A stretch of 64,000 nt of DNA from Parabacteroides goldsteinii (GCF_015550595.1 NZ_JADNBB010000006.1:121877-185876), one strand, 5' to 3'; counted from the first letter of the stretch, positions 26,414 through 36,668 are shown. The notes: a model not told the origin generated them from the letters alone. A program made the numbers and translations.

Positions 26414-28654
26414 TTACCAATCAAAAGAAACCTGAATGCCTTCCGGAGCATTCTCGAATTTCAACAGACAGGTTCGACTCACGTCATCCCATGCATAGAT
26501 CGCATCGGCAAGGGTCTGCCCTTTAGCATCCGAGACAGTGACCTTCTCCGGCTTCTGCGGTAATAAGACACGCATCACATTCGTTGTGTTGACCGGGCTT
26601 TTAGCAACAAACGAATAAGCATTTTTGTTTACTTTTTCGTCATACACACGTGCTGCGCCGCATAACACCTGTGGCTTGTTCCGGTTTTCCACCCGGTCGA
26701 TATTGACCAGATAGGCTTGTTCACCCGGATTTATTATCTTCTCGCTCAGAACGGGTAACTCCGGATCAAACAGATCGATCAGTCTGCCTTTTATAATATA
26801 TGGTTCATTACTAATCATTCCTTCATCCAACACGGATACCAGATCATAATATCCTCTTTCCAGATAGAAATTATTCTTGAACTGAAGATTGCCGGCATTG
26901 GCTTTTTCTTCATACAAACGTTTCACCGTAGCCACGAACCCTTTGTCGGCATCTGCTTTCAAGACAAACTCCTTCGGGTCCTGGCGAACAACGAAAACCG
27001 TTCCTTTGCCATAAGTATATTCGCCCTCTTTAGCGTCTTTGTCTATTCCCATCAAACCGAACAGGTGCTGAGAAGGTGTTTTATACTTTTCCGTATCCTG
27101 GTTCCACCATTCCTGTACCGACTGGAAAGGGTCCGTATCGCGTGTGCTGTATACTAATACTCCTCCGTTTTTAACCCATTCGGCAATATACTTATGTGTT
27201 TCCTTTTCCAGAGGTTTCATATTGGAATAAGTCATCAACAATACTTTCGTATTTTCCCAGGTTTCCGGATAAGATACATTCTCGAGATGCAACAGATGTA
27301 CAGGGACTCCCCGTTTCAGGAAAGGCAGGGCCTGGCCGTAAAAGTTAGATAACTGCGGATCGTCATAACCGGCAACCGGCTGGGGTGCCCGCTGGAACAT
27401 CAACGAGTTGGCCATCAAAACACTGATACCGGAAGATCCGGATACCTTATTGTCGGATAAAGGCATATTATTCAGTGAATTGATCATGACCTGCATTTGG
27501 GTGGAGTAGAAACGCGGGATGCGTGCTTTCTCTTCACTGTTGGCACTTTTACGATATAAACCTTCATAAATACGGTCCGGCCACGGCATTACTTCGTAGT
27601 TATTATTGTTTGGGTACAATAGCTTGGCTGTAAAGGTTGCCTGGTAGTTCTTCTTATAGTCTGCCCAGTCGCGAGGCCAGTCTTCAATCGGGTCGGTCAG
27701 GAAGAATACCTTACGGCCGGTCGGGGCTGTCATCGATTCCATGCAACCGTATTCCAGGAAGGCGGTTTCGAATACGCGTTCTTTAGCAACCCCGTTGAAG
27801 TAGTTCGGTTCGCGGGATGTTCCCGTCCATACCTGGGCGATATATCCATCCACACAAGGCAGAGAGGCCAGGCTTGCTTCCGGACTTACGATCTGCCACT
27901 GGGAATAGTTCACCAGCGAATGGGTAGGCACATAACAGCGCACATCCATTCCTTTGCTTTTACCGTATTCCTTCGCATAAGTGAAACATTCGTTCAATGC
28001 CCGGTAATACAGATGGTATTTCAGTTTATTGGAAAGATAAGTATTCTCCGCCGATTCATGTTGCGGACGCCAGTCGAAACCGTAATACTCTTTCCATTCC
28101 CTTTTGAATGCTTCACTGTAACCGCCACGGGCCCAGAATTCAGGTTCTTCCAGATAAATGGCATCGATACCGGCATCGATCACTCTCTTTATATGTTGTT
28201 CCTGCATGTATTTGATGAAATTCTTTGAAGGAACGATATAAGGGACCAGATGGCCATGCCAAATCGTATCCCCTTTCATCGTTACCTGTCCTTCATCCAA
28301 ATGCCACTTACCATCCCATTGACCGGTAAAATAATCCTGATATTCTCCCCAGGCGATTCCCGTCATAAAATGAGTGGTATATCCTTTATCACGCCAGCTT
28401 TGCACACGTTGTTCAAAAGTAAGACCGGAACGTTTTTCGGAAGGGTTTCCTCCCACTCCATAAACGATAGCCACATCGGCACGCACATCGGTTGTCGGTT
28501 TCCAGGGTTGACCGGTTTGAAAGGCGGTCTTTTCCCGTCTTTCGGCAGGAGTCGCTTCCGCTCCCTTTTCTCCCCTTTGCCCGGTCAGGCAGGAAGTGGT
28601 TAACAAAGAAAAGGCCATACAACTCAATACTAGTTTTTTTACATTTGTCTTCAT
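26414..28654 (-). CDS. Unassigned lipoprotein with TIM-barrel and Rossmann-like features, possible new-type glycoside hydrolase
   Basis: 746 residues. The lipobox is TTSC, near Cys22. The N-terminal half has barrel-like motifs such as AGIDAIYLEEPEFWARGG, where acidic residues could be catalytic, and GYIAQVWTG. The middle (KVLLMTYSNMKPLEKETHKYIAEWVKNGGVLVYS) resembles the trimerisation-type domain of GH42 enzymes, and the C-terminal part looks like beta-sandwich. I cannot assign a family. The position between the susCD block and GH92 genes argues for a glycan-active role. It is separated from DUF3823 by a terminator. Confidence 0.6.
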   Translation of the reverse strand: MKTNVKKLVLSCMAFSLLTTSCLTGQRGEKGAEATPAERREKTAFQTGQPWKPTTDVRADVAIVYGVGGNPSEKRSGLTFEQRVQSWRDKGYTTHFMTGIAWGEYQDYFTGQWDGKWHLDEGQVTMKGDTIWHGHLVPYIVPSKNFIKYMQEQHIKRVIDAGIDAIYLEEPEFWARGGYSEAFKREWKEYYGFDWRPQHESAENTYLSNKLKYHLYYRALNECFTYAKEYGKSKGMDVRCYVPTHSLVNYSQWQIVSPEASLASLPCVDGYIAQVWTGTSREPNYFNGVAKERVFETAFLEYGCMESMTAPTGRKVFFLTDPIEDWPRDWADYKKNYQATFTAKLLYPNNNNYEVMPWPDRIYEGLYRKSANSEEKARIPRFYSTQMQVMINSLNNMPLSDNKVSGSSGISVLMANSLMFQRAPQPVAGYDDPQLSNFYGQALPFLKRGVPVHLLHLENVSYPETWENTKVLLMTYSNMKPLEKETHKYIAEWVKNGGVLVYSTRDTDPFQSVQEWWNQDTEKYKTPSQHLFGLMGIDKDAKEGEYTYGKGTVFVVRQDPKEFVLKADADKGFVATVKRLYEEKANAGNLQFKNNFYLERGYYDLVSVLDEGMISNEPYIIKGRLIDLFDPELPVLSEKIINPGEQAYLVNIDRVENRNKPQVLCGAARVYDEKVNKNAYSFVAKSPVNTTNVMRVLLPQKPEKVTVSDAKGQTLADAIYAWDDVSRTCLLKFENAPEGIQVSFDW

Positions 28655-28683
28655 GATTTAAAATTTAACTGTTCGATATAAAA

Positions 28684-28734
28684 AGGGCACCCTAAATGTA
28701 TGAATAATCCAGATAAGGTGCCCTAAAAAAATTA
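28684..28734 (-). terminator. Intrinsic terminator after the DUF3823 gene
   Basis: AGGGCACC and GGTGCCCT arms with a long loop, followed on the minus strand by a T-run. It would reduce read-through from susCD into the enzyme genes. Confidence 0.6.
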
Positions 28735-28745
28735 CATTAGTCTGC

Positions 28746-29471
28746 TTATGGGATTTGAATGGTTATCATTTCCGTATAATTATAACGCCTGCTACCTTCT
28801 ATTTCCTTATCCATACGGGCACCAACTCTGAAATGGTAAGTAAAGCCGGACTGTAAAGCAGTCTTGGTGGTCAGTGTGACCGTTGTTCCCAACATTGCAC
28901 TGGCATTATCACCGTCGATATAGACAGAGTAACGGTCGTCTTTATTATTTTCACCCACATAAGGAGCCCCGGCAACAACGAAGAAACGAACGTCCGATAC
29001 TTTCTGTTGATAATCCGGATTGGTTGTTCCCCGTTTAATCGTAGCCTTTACTGTTACGGTTTTATCTGCATTGATCACGGGTTCGCCCACCCAATCGACA
29101 TTCAGGAACGGTTCGACTTCCAGCTTCAGGTCTAGCGTACCTTTTACTTGATATCTTTCTTCCGGAACCGGGACGAAAGCTCCCATAACAGTAATACCAT
29201 ATTCACCGGCAAAGATCTTTTCATTCTTAAAATCTCCCTCCTGCATACCACCAAAATAGTAAGGAGTAGGACTTTCGCTCCAGCTGTACTCCATCAGTTT
29301 AATGCGAACACCCCCTTCACCGACTTCCGTCTGTACGGGTTTCTGTGTATTCTTATCAATTACAACCCCTTTGATGGTTTCTTTAGGCTCTTCGTAATTA
29401 TCAAATTTAGTACAAGCATTGCTCGTTAGCAGCAACAGAGCCGTTGAAAAATAATATATTATCTTTTTCAT
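28746..29471 (-). CDS. DUF3823-family lipoprotein of the SusCD locus
   Basis: 241 residues. Lipobox NAC near Cys20. Two beta-sandwich-like parts can be seen: an N-terminal carboxypeptidase-regulatory-like part (IKGVVIDKNTQKPVQTEV) and a C-terminal part ending in EMITIQIP. DUF3823 proteins follow susD in many loci and are thought to bind glycans at the surface. The gap to susD is 19 bp. Confidence 0.82.
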   Translation of the reverse strand: MKKIIYYFSTALLLLTSNACTKFDNYEEPKETIKGVVIDKNTQKPVQTEVGEGGVRIKLMEYSWSESPTPYYFGGMQEGDFKNEKIFAGEYGITVMGAFVPVPEERYQVKGTLDLKLEVEPFLNVDWVGEPVINADKTVTVKATIKRGTTNPDYQQKVSDVRFFVVAGAPYVGENNKDDRYSVYIDGDNASAMLGTTVTLTTKTALQSGFTYHFRVGARMDKEIEGSRRYNYTEMITIQIP

Positions 29472-29490
29472 TTTATTTCTCTATATTAAA

Positions 29491-31419
29491 TTAATAACCA
29501 GGATTCTGCGTAAGGCCGCTCTTGGTAACTTCGTCGTTGGGAACTTCATTGTAATACCATCTTTCGTCGAAAGTAAAGCGTTTGTTCTGATCGTCCGGTC
29601 TGGCATCAAAGAACCATTTGTTTGCTTTTTCTGCATAGAATGCAAACAAAGATCTGTAACGTGTGGAGTTTTGTTCTTTATGAGCGGTTCTCCAACGTCT
29701 CATATCCCACCAGACTTTGTTCTCGAAGCTGAGTTCTTTACGTCTTTCTACGCGGACTGCTTCTTTAGTCAATTCATTCTTGCCGGTCAATAAGGTTGCA
29801 CCAGCCCGTTCGCGAACTTCATTGATACATTCGTAAGCATCTTGCAGGTAATCTACGCCGGTTTCACCTTCTTCATATAGTTCGTAAGCAGCTTCGGCAC
29901 GGTTAAGCAGGATTTCCGCATAACGCAGCTCCAGCCAGGATTGATCCGAACGTCTTTCCATCACCAGCTCGGCAGGCATATCCGGATTGATCCATTTGCG
30001 AACCACAAAACCGGCAATAGCACCTTCACCCGAGTTAAAGAAACTTCCGCTTCTACCGCTGGCATTCATCTTTTCACCATTTGGTAAAACGTGGACTGTC
30101 TGGTTGTCGGCACTCTGGGAACTAACAAATAAGTCTTTGCAATTGGCATCATTCTCATATTTCTCGGCAGGATCATCGTCTTTCTGCAAACGAGGGATAC
30201 CATTTGTTACATCGCCCGTATAAATACCACGCCAAAGCTCAACCTGTTCGCCTTTCAAATCATCTCCCGGCAGGATGACAATTGCCCTTAAACGAGGTTC
30301 AGCCTCTGCGAAAAGATCCATCGTTTTATCAAACAGCTTATAGGTTCCATCTGCATTAAAAACATCGATCTGACCTTTCTCGTTTTTAGGATAACCTCCG
30401 AACATTTCAACAAAACTAAGTGTAGGACTTGTTGAAGCCGTCCATCCGTTTGTACGGAACTGACGCGGGATATTGTAAGCATCATAACCATGTACGGACT
30501 CCGGATAGCTGTACTGACGGATGAAAATATTCTCGCTGCTGTTCTCTGCAAAGAACATATCCACATAGTTCTGATATTGTGCTTCCTTGTCGTCAGCCTT
30601 CCAGCCATCTTTATACAGAGAATATTTACCTTTCAATAACAAAGCAGCTTCATAACTCTTCTTAAAATATTCCCTGGCTTTTTCCTTAGGGACACCACAA
30701 ACACGAATGCTATTGTCGTTATTGTCCCTTTTATCGACCTCATTGTACTTTGCAATAGAACCGGCAAACAACATCGCTCTCGATTTAAAACCGGCAGCTA
30801 CATATTTATTTGCCCGACCTTTCTGATTGCTTTCAGGTAATAGCCGATAGGCCTCGTCAAAGTCTTTTTCCATTTGATCATAAACAGCCTCTTCCGAAGA
30901 ACGCTGAATCTTCATATCCTCAACCGATTCGCTCGGATAGTTAAGCACCTTATTTACAATGGGGACACCACCATAACGTTTTGCCAGCGCATGATAGGTA
31001 AGAGCCCGCATGAAGTAAGCTTCTCCAGTCCAGGTATCTACCTGATCCTGCGAGAAGTTTGCCGCATATTGAGGCAGTGTTTCCATGAAATAATTTATTT
31101 CACGGATCAGTTTGTATGCATCGTTCCATATCTGGTTCGACTCGGTAGCCGCTCCACCAATATCACGGTTTAACGCCTCACCTGTCATACCGAAAGTTGA
31201 CTGAAAAGCATAGGAGTTATTAAATCCACGTGTATGTGAATAGCGGAAATCTTCAATAAATGAATTACTATACAATCTTGACAAATAACTCTTCACCCCA
31301 TTCTCCGAAGCAAAAACATCGTCATTCTGAACTATATTCAAGGGGGGGATATCCAGATCCATACATGAAGGCATTCCACAAGCCAACGCCAGTAATAATA
31401 TATATTTTGATACTTTCAT
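29491..31419 (-). CDS. susD-like: SusD/RagB-family glycan-binding lipoprotein
   Basis: 642 residues. Lipobox GMPSC at about Cys19. TPR-like helices (YFMRALTYHALAKRYGGVPIV) and the C-terminal ELSFENKVWWDMRRW motif are diagnostic of RagB/SusD. The protein caps the SusC transporter and delivers oligosaccharides. It lies 14 bp downstream of susC. At over 620 residues it is on the long side for the family. Confidence 0.95.
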   Translation of the reverse strand: MKVSKYILLLALACGMPSCMDLDIPPLNIVQNDDVFASENGVKSYLSRLYSNSFIEDFRYSHTRGFNNSYAFQSTFGMTGEALNRDIGGAATESNQIWNDAYKLIREINYFMETLPQYAANFSQDQVDTWTGEAYFMRALTYHALAKRYGGVPIVNKVLNYPSESVEDMKIQRSSEEAVYDQMEKDFDEAYRLLPESNQKGRANKYVAAGFKSRAMLFAGSIAKYNEVDKRDNNDNSIRVCGVPKEKAREYFKKSYEAALLLKGKYSLYKDGWKADDKEAQYQNYVDMFFAENSSENIFIRQYSYPESVHGYDAYNIPRQFRTNGWTASTSPTLSFVEMFGGYPKNEKGQIDVFNADGTYKLFDKTMDLFAEAEPRLRAIVILPGDDLKGEQVELWRGIYTGDVTNGIPRLQKDDDPAEKYENDANCKDLFVSSQSADNQTVHVLPNGEKMNASGRSGSFFNSGEGAIAGFVVRKWINPDMPAELVMERRSDQSWLELRYAEILLNRAEAAYELYEEGETGVDYLQDAYECINEVRERAGATLLTGKNELTKEAVRVERRKELSFENKVWWDMRRWRTAHKEQNSTRYRSLFAFYAEKANKWFFDARPDDQNKRFTFDERWYYNEVPNDEVTKSGLTQNPGY

Positions 31420-31433
31420 AACTTTAGAACAGA

Positions 31434-34400
31434 TTAAAATTTAACATTTGCACCGACAGAAAACGTTCTGTTCAGAGGATACATATTGCCATAACTATCT
31501 TCCGGATGTTCCGGGTCAATCTCCACACCTTTTATAGTGAACAGATTATAGGCATTCACATACAGGCGAAGATTTTTGATACCAACTTTAGATACCCATC
31601 TTTGTGGCATTGTATAACCAATTTCCGCACTCTTTAAACGGAGGTAGCTTGCATTGTGGAAGTTGAAACGGGAGTTCTCGTCTGCAATCGACCCGGTATA
31701 ACCGTATTTACCGGATACCCAGGAAGTAGATGGATCATACGGATTTGCGGTAGGATCCACCGGATGCCATCTGTCCATAAAATAGTCAAGTGCATTAGAA
31801 AGGTCGTTACCCCACATCGGTTCGCGCAATTGTTCGATATATCTTACATAACTCATACCGGCTCCCTGAAACAGCAGGTTAAGGTCGAAACCTTTATAAT
31901 CAGCACCAACATTCAAACTGAAGTTGATCATCGGGCGACCGCTGTAACCGATCGGATGTACGTCGTGGTCAGTGATCTGTCCGTCACCATCCCAATCCAG
32001 ATAAATATAATCACCGGGCAGTACATTCTTATCTGCATAAATCGAACTGTTCAGGATTTGATCGTATGAACCGTAACGTCCGCCATCGCCTCTACCCCAT
32101 TTGATATCATTATAACGGTCGTTCCCATTGTTTCTCCAGTTCTCATACGAGTTTCCGGCACGGCCACGTTCCTGATAAGTGGTTTTTGTACGAGTGAAAG
32201 AGAAAATACCTTTCAGGTTGTAACCCACTTCACCGACTCTGTTTCTATGGCTAAGTTCCACTTCCACCCCTTGAGTAAAGTCTCCATTCAGGTTTTCCTG
32301 AGGCAGATCAGCACCAACAACACCGGGAAGACTCAAGTTTCTTGTCGCCAGCAAACCTGTTCTGTCACGGGTAAAGTAGTCAGCAGAAATACCTAACAAG
32401 CCATTCCATGCTTCCAAATCAATACCCAAGTTCAATGTTTTGGATATATACCAGGTGATATACGGATTGGTAATACCTTTATTTTGAGCACCGGAAACAA
32501 AAGTTCCGTCAAATACAGTACCACTCGATCCCTGGCCGTCAAAACCATTACCCGGATACAGATAGCCGTTTACGAACTGATAGTTAGAAGCACGGTCGTC
32601 TCCCATCTTACCATAGGAAGCACGCAGTTTTGCATTGCTAACGAACGATAGTTTGGATTCTTTCCAGAAACTCTCTTCAGAGATACGCCATCCTACAGAG
32701 GCAGAAGGGAAGAATCCCCATTGTCCGCCTGTTCCGAATTTAGAAGAGCCATCATAGCGGAAGCTGAACTCTGCCAGGTATTTAGACATATAATCGTATC
32801 CGAACTTACCTACCAAACCCAGGTTCGCTTCTTTATATAAATCGCGCCTTGCCGGATCATCAACATCATAACCGGTACTCATGTTCGCCTCCTGATTTTC
32901 ACTGTTACCCGCAAACAGTTGGTCTAAAGCAAGGGACAGTTCCCTTTGTGCAAAGAAATTATCGCCATTTCTCTTACTTCCTTCCAATAGAATCAAACCG
33001 CTGACATTATGCTTTTCATCGAAAATACGATTATAGTTTAACGCAACCTGATAAAGTAACGCCTCTTTGGTGTAATGTTCACGACGGAACTTACTTGTTC
33101 CAACACGTGGATTAACCATATAAGTATCAGAAGCTTCATCATAAGTGTACTGATTGTAGCTCTTTTCATAAAGGCTATTGTCTGCTATCTGATAGTCATA
33201 GCTGAACATTACTTTCGCTTTCAGTCCGTCGATATAAGGAACATCATAGGTTGCATCAGCCGAAGTCTGGAACCATTTATTATTGTACTTCTTATAACCG
33301 ACCTGGTTTGCATCCATCATGGCTACAGGATTGTCACCTTCAATCCATCCGTTCATCAGATATTCCGGATTATTGTTAGCATAGATCGGTTGTGTAGCCG
33401 GAGCACGCTGGAAAGCACGGATAATCCAGTCGGAATTCTGATATGGCTGATTCTTCTCATCCATAATACCGCTCATATTCAAAGAGACAGTCAGTCGGTC
33501 AGTCAGTTTACTAGTAATATTGGAGCGGACATTGAAGCGGTCGTAATCCAAACTTTTACTTTTCAGGAATGATTCCTGATACAAATAACCTGTACTGATA
33601 TAGAAGTTGATCTTTTCATTACCACCTGTAGCGTTCAGTGTATGTTGGGTTTGAGGTGCCAGCGTACGCATACAGGCATCCCACCAATCTGTTCCCTGCA
33701 TGTCACCATTACGATACGCATCAATTTGTTCCTGCGTATATGGACGGACACCACCTTCCAGATTATGCATAGCCTTTTCATTCTTCAATACCATCCAGTC
33801 GGCAGCACTGGCACTTTTTGGCGAGCCGGTAGGATTCTGCCAACCTACATTTCCGGAATATTCCAATTCCAAGGATCCTTCTTTACCTTTCTTTGTGGTA
33901 ATCAACACGACACCGTTTGCTGCACGTACGCCATAGATGGCAGCAGAGGCATCTTTCAGGACAGAGAGAGATTCAATATCATTTGCGTCCAGACGGGACA
34001 TATTATCACGAGGCACGCCATCAATAATGATTAACGGGTTACCCATACCACGGATATCAAATGTATTATTGAAAGAACCCGGTTCGGAAGATTTCTGAAC
34101 AACACGTACGCCCGGAACCTTACCAGTCAGCATATTCTGCGCGTTTTCATTCTTTGTCGTAATGATATCATCACTTTTAATGGCAGAAACAGCACCGGTC
34201 AGTGTTACTTTCTTCTGAGTACCATATCCCACAACTACCACTTCATCCAAAGCCTGGGTGTCTTCGGTCAATGTGACATTGATCATTGACTGATTTCCCA
34301 CAGGCAACTCTTTTGTCAGATAGCCTATGTAAGAAATCAATAGAGTCGTACCAGTCGTCACTTCCAATGAATAGTTACCCTCGATATCGGTAACAGTCCC

Positions 34401-34838
34401 ATTAGTCGTACCCTTCACCATCACATTCGCCCCAATAATCGGCTCACCTGACTGATCCGTAACCATACCAGATACTTTTTTACCCTGTTGTACGACAGGA
34501 AGCATCGCATTCTTTGTCAATACGATATAGTCATTTTCAAAAGTGTATCTGACATTTGAACCGTCAAATACTTCTTTCAGGTACTGCGAAACGGCTTTTT
34601 TACCGGTTTTCACAGAAATGGCCTCATTTATATTGACCTCATTTTTACTGTACACAAACAGATAATCCGTTTGTTTTTCAATCTGATCGATCAAATTTCC
34701 GATCGTTAAATTACTTCCATTGATATTCACTTGAGCATTTTGCGAACTCGTTTTTGCCGCAAAAGAAGAGAATACGCAAAGGAAAAGAAGGAAGGCTGAA
34801 ATTCTCATAATGCTTAGAAATTTCGGTTCTTTTTTCAT
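31434..34838 (-). CDS. susC-like: SusC/RagA-family TonB-dependent transporter with STN signalling domain
   Basis: 1134 residues. Signal peptide, then an STN domain (about 40-105; LTIGNLIDQIEKQTDYLFVY split by family strands), a carboxypeptidase-like domain (VSGMVTDQSGEPIIGANV), a TonB box region (DEVVVVGYGTQKK), a plug (GKVPGVRVV) and a 22-strand barrel ending in FSVGANVKF. The STN domain fits direct contact with the FecR anti-sigma protein encoded upstream, so substrate binding can switch on the locus. The likely substrate is a mannose-rich glycan, judged from the downstream GH92 genes. Confidence 0.95.
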   Translation of the reverse strand: MKKEPKFLSIMRISAFLLFLCVFSSFAAKTSSQNAQVNINGSNLTIGNLIDQIEKQTDYLFVYSKNEVNINEAISVKTGKKAVSQYLKEVFDGSNVRYTFENDYIVLTKNAMLPVVQQGKKVSGMVTDQSGEPIIGANVMVKGTTNGTVTDIEGNYSLEVTTGTTLLISYIGYLTKELPVGNQSMINVTLTEDTQALDEVVVVGYGTQKKVTLTGAVSAIKSDDIITTKNENAQNMLTGKVPGVRVVQKSSEPGSFNNTFDIRGMGNPLIIIDGVPRDNMSRLDANDIESLSVLKDASAAIYGVRAANGVVLITTKKGKEGSLELEYSGNVGWQNPTGSPKSASAADWMVLKNEKAMHNLEGGVRPYTQEQIDAYRNGDMQGTDWWDACMRTLAPQTQHTLNATGGNEKINFYISTGYLYQESFLKSKSLDYDRFNVRSNITSKLTDRLTVSLNMSGIMDEKNQPYQNSDWIIRAFQRAPATQPIYANNNPEYLMNGWIEGDNPVAMMDANQVGYKKYNNKWFQTSADATYDVPYIDGLKAKVMFSYDYQIADNSLYEKSYNQYTYDEASDTYMVNPRVGTSKFRREHYTKEALLYQVALNYNRIFDEKHNVSGLILLEGSKRNGDNFFAQRELSLALDQLFAGNSENQEANMSTGYDVDDPARRDLYKEANLGLVGKFGYDYMSKYLAEFSFRYDGSSKFGTGGQWGFFPSASVGWRISEESFWKESKLSFVSNAKLRASYGKMGDDRASNYQFVNGYLYPGNGFDGQGSSGTVFDGTFVSGAQNKGITNPYITWYISKTLNLGIDLEAWNGLLGISADYFTRDRTGLLATRNLSLPGVVGADLPQENLNGDFTQGVEVELSHRNRVGEVGYNLKGIFSFTRTKTTYQERGRAGNSYENWRNNGNDRYNDIKWGRGDGGRYGSYDQILNSSIYADKNVLPGDYIYLDWDGDGQITDHDVHPIGYSGRPMINFSLNVGADYKGFDLNLLFQGAGMSYVRYIEQLREPMWGNDLSNALDYFMDRWHPVDPTANPYDPSTSWVSGKYGYTGSIADENSRFNFHNASYLRLKSAEIGYTMPQRWVSKVGIKNLRLYVNAYNLFTIKGVEIDPEHPEDSYGNMYPLNRTFSVGANVKF

Positions 34839-34926
34839 AACTTTGCTTCGTTTACTTGTTAATACTTAATTTATTTAGTGTTAGCAGCGGTCGATGGATG
34901 TTCCCGCATCCATCGACCGCTTTTTA
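34838..34926 (+). ncRNA. Candidate antisense small RNA at the susC 5' end
   Basis: On the plus strand a -7 box TAACTTTG (34838-34845) overlaps the susC start codon and is followed about 45 bp later by a strong terminator (34886-34926). The transcript would be about 75 nt and complementary to the susC leader. Bacteroides fragilis glycan loci with ECF/anti-sigma control carry comparable cis-antisense RNAs (DonS type). No good -33 element is visible. Both the RNA and its function are inferred. Confidence 0.5.
34886..34926 (+). terminator. Intrinsic terminator oriented against susC
   Basis: A 15-bp perfect stem (AGCGGTCGATGGATG and its complement) with a 6-base loop. The T-run follows on the plus strand only; no T-run follows on the minus strand. 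It is therefore not a normal terminator for the fecR gene. Confidence 0.75.
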
Positions 34927-35000
34927 TATAAAAAGCTCAATTCGTCATAGGCAATTACTGATTTAAAGGTTATACATATATTTGACTCTTTCTATTTGCT

Positions 35001-35981
35001 TCAACGTATTGTAATCTTATTCAACTCCTCATCCTTAACGAATGAAAAATAATAAATCTTCTGTAAAGTTTTCAGGACGCTTTCTATGCCATCCCTCTGA
35101 CGGAACTTACCACTAAACTTATAATTATTCAGATTCTTGTTCCTTATTTCTATTGTAATATCATAATAAAGCTCCAGTTTTTTTATTATCTCACCGAAAG
35201 GAATATCATCGAAAGCATAAATACCTTCTTTCCATAATAAGAAATCGGTGCTGCTGATCTTACTTTTCACTAATCTTCCGTCTTTCAGTTCCGCATAATC
35301 ATTCGGACTCATGTACATGGCAACCGCTTCATTGTCCGATTGATACAATTTGACCGAACCTTCAATCAGAGCTGTTGTAAACTCATCGTTTCCTTTATAT
35401 GCAAAAACATTAAACTTGGTTCCCAGTACTTTTATATCAAGTTTTTCCGTGGAAACGACAAACGGGACTTCTTCATTACGGAAGACCTCAAAGAAAGCTT
35501 CTCCATCCAATTCCACCTTTCGTTCCGTACCGGAAAACCGATTGGGATAACGCAACCGGGAACGAGCATTCAGCCATACCACTGTACCATCATGCAATTT
35601 TACCTGGGCACGTTGTCCGGGAGGAGTCGAAAACTCTTCGAAAGCAAGCTGTTCTTCGACTGCATTATCGTGCCGATTGTTCATTATTGCCCAAGTTGAA
35701 ATGACAGCCATACAGATAGCAGCCGCATATCCTACCAGATGCCTGATCAGACCAGCGAACTTCTTTTTCTCTCTTTTATGAGCTTCTTTGAATTGTATAA
35801 GTTTACCGACAGCTTTCACCTCATCGTCTTCTACGGGTAATGAAGCCGATAAAGCACACAGGTTCTGCATAAACACGAACTCCTTATGCAATTCCTTATC
35901 TGTTTGCATCAAAGAAAATAGCTCTGCTTTTTCCTCTGCCGTTATATCCTTATTGAAATATTTAGTAATTAAACTATGCAT
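35001..35981 (-). CDS. FecR-family anti-sigma factor
   Basis: About 326 residues from the ATG at 35981 (MHSLITKYFNKDITAEE); the longer frame opens with GTG at 36035 and reads a basic stretch unlike the family. The N-terminal cytoplasmic part binds the sigma factor. A membrane helix (about GYAAAICMAVISTWAI) follows, and the periplasmic FecR domain contains STPPGQRAQVKLHDGTVVWL. It pairs with the sigma gene immediately upstream and with the STN domain of SusC. Confidence 0.92.
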   Translation of the reverse strand: MHSLITKYFNKDITAEEKAELFSLMQTDKELHKEFVFMQNLCALSASLPVEDDEVKAVGKLIQFKEAHKREKKKFAGLIRHLVGYAAAICMAVISTWAIMNNRHDNAVEEQLAFEEFSTPPGQRAQVKLHDGTVVWLNARSRLRYPNRFSGTERKVELDGEAFFEVFRNEEVPFVVSTEKLDIKVLGTKFNVFAYKGNDEFTTALIEGSVKLYQSDNEAVAMYMSPNDYAELKDGRLVKSKISSTDFLLWKEGIYAFDDIPFGEIIKKLELYYDITIEIRNKNLNNYKFSGKFRQRDGIESVLKTLQKIYYFSFVKDEELNKITIR

Positions 35982-36049
35982 TTTCCGACTTTTATAAGGG
36001 AGAGCGTTTAAGAATTTATTTCCCCCCAAAGCCACCTAAGGAATAAATA

Positions 36050-36613
36050 TTATTTAACAAATATGAGAAAGAGTAATAAAGGTAGGTAGTCTTTCAGTTC
36101 AATTTTCAGTTTCTTCAAGGCGATGGTCATTTGGTTCTCAACCGTGCTGACGGAGATGTCCAGTTCTTCGGCTATTTCACGGTTTTTCTTTCCTTCAATA
36201 CGGCTTTTCAAAAAGATTTCACGGCAACGTTCAGGCAATTTGTTGATTGCATCCGTCAATATCCGTTCGATATCCTCCTCAGAGGTTAAGGTATAATTCA
36301 ATGATTCGAGAGAAGATAATTTCGCCTTAAATTCCTGTTGGTATTCTTTTACGACCAAACGATGCCTTAAGTAGTCTAAACATCTATTTTTCACCAAACT
36401 AAAAAGATAAGAAATCAGGCTTATACGAATATCCAACACATCCCGTTTTTCCCATAACAACAGGAATACATCCTGTACAATATTTTCTGCATCTTCGTCA
36501 AACAGAACATATTCCTTAGCAAAACGATACATACGAAAATAATATGTCACATAAATCTGGTCGAAATTACTTCGTATACTCGGAGCTAACGTATTTGTGT
36601 TGTTTAACGGCAT
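36050..36613 (-). CDS. ECF-type RNA polymerase sigma factor
   Basis: About 187 residues from the ATG at 36613; the frame begins with TTG at 36622. Region 2 shows YRFAKEYVLFDEDAENIVQDVFLLLWE, and region 4 has the helix-turn-helix REIAEELDISVSTVENQM. Probable activator of the adjacent susCD operon, held by the FecR protein 68 bp downstream. The promoter box is 56 bp upstream. Confidence 0.92.
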   Translation of the reverse strand: MPLNNTNTLAPSIRSNFDQIYVTYYFRMYRFAKEYVLFDEDAENIVQDVFLLLWEKRDVLDIRISLISYLFSLVKNRCLDYLRHRLVVKEYQQEFKAKLSSLESLNYTLTSEEDIERILTDAINKLPERCREIFLKSRIEGKKNREIAEELDISVSTVENQMTIALKKLKIELKDYLPLLLFLIFVK

Positions 36614-36668
36614 CTTGTACAATCTTGATTATATTATTATATCTGTCATTTGCATAAAACGAGTGCAG

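Noticed and set aside
34886-34926. Terminator of the fecR gene
   Set aside because: The T-run follows only on the plus strand; on the minus strand the hairpin is followed by mixed sequence.
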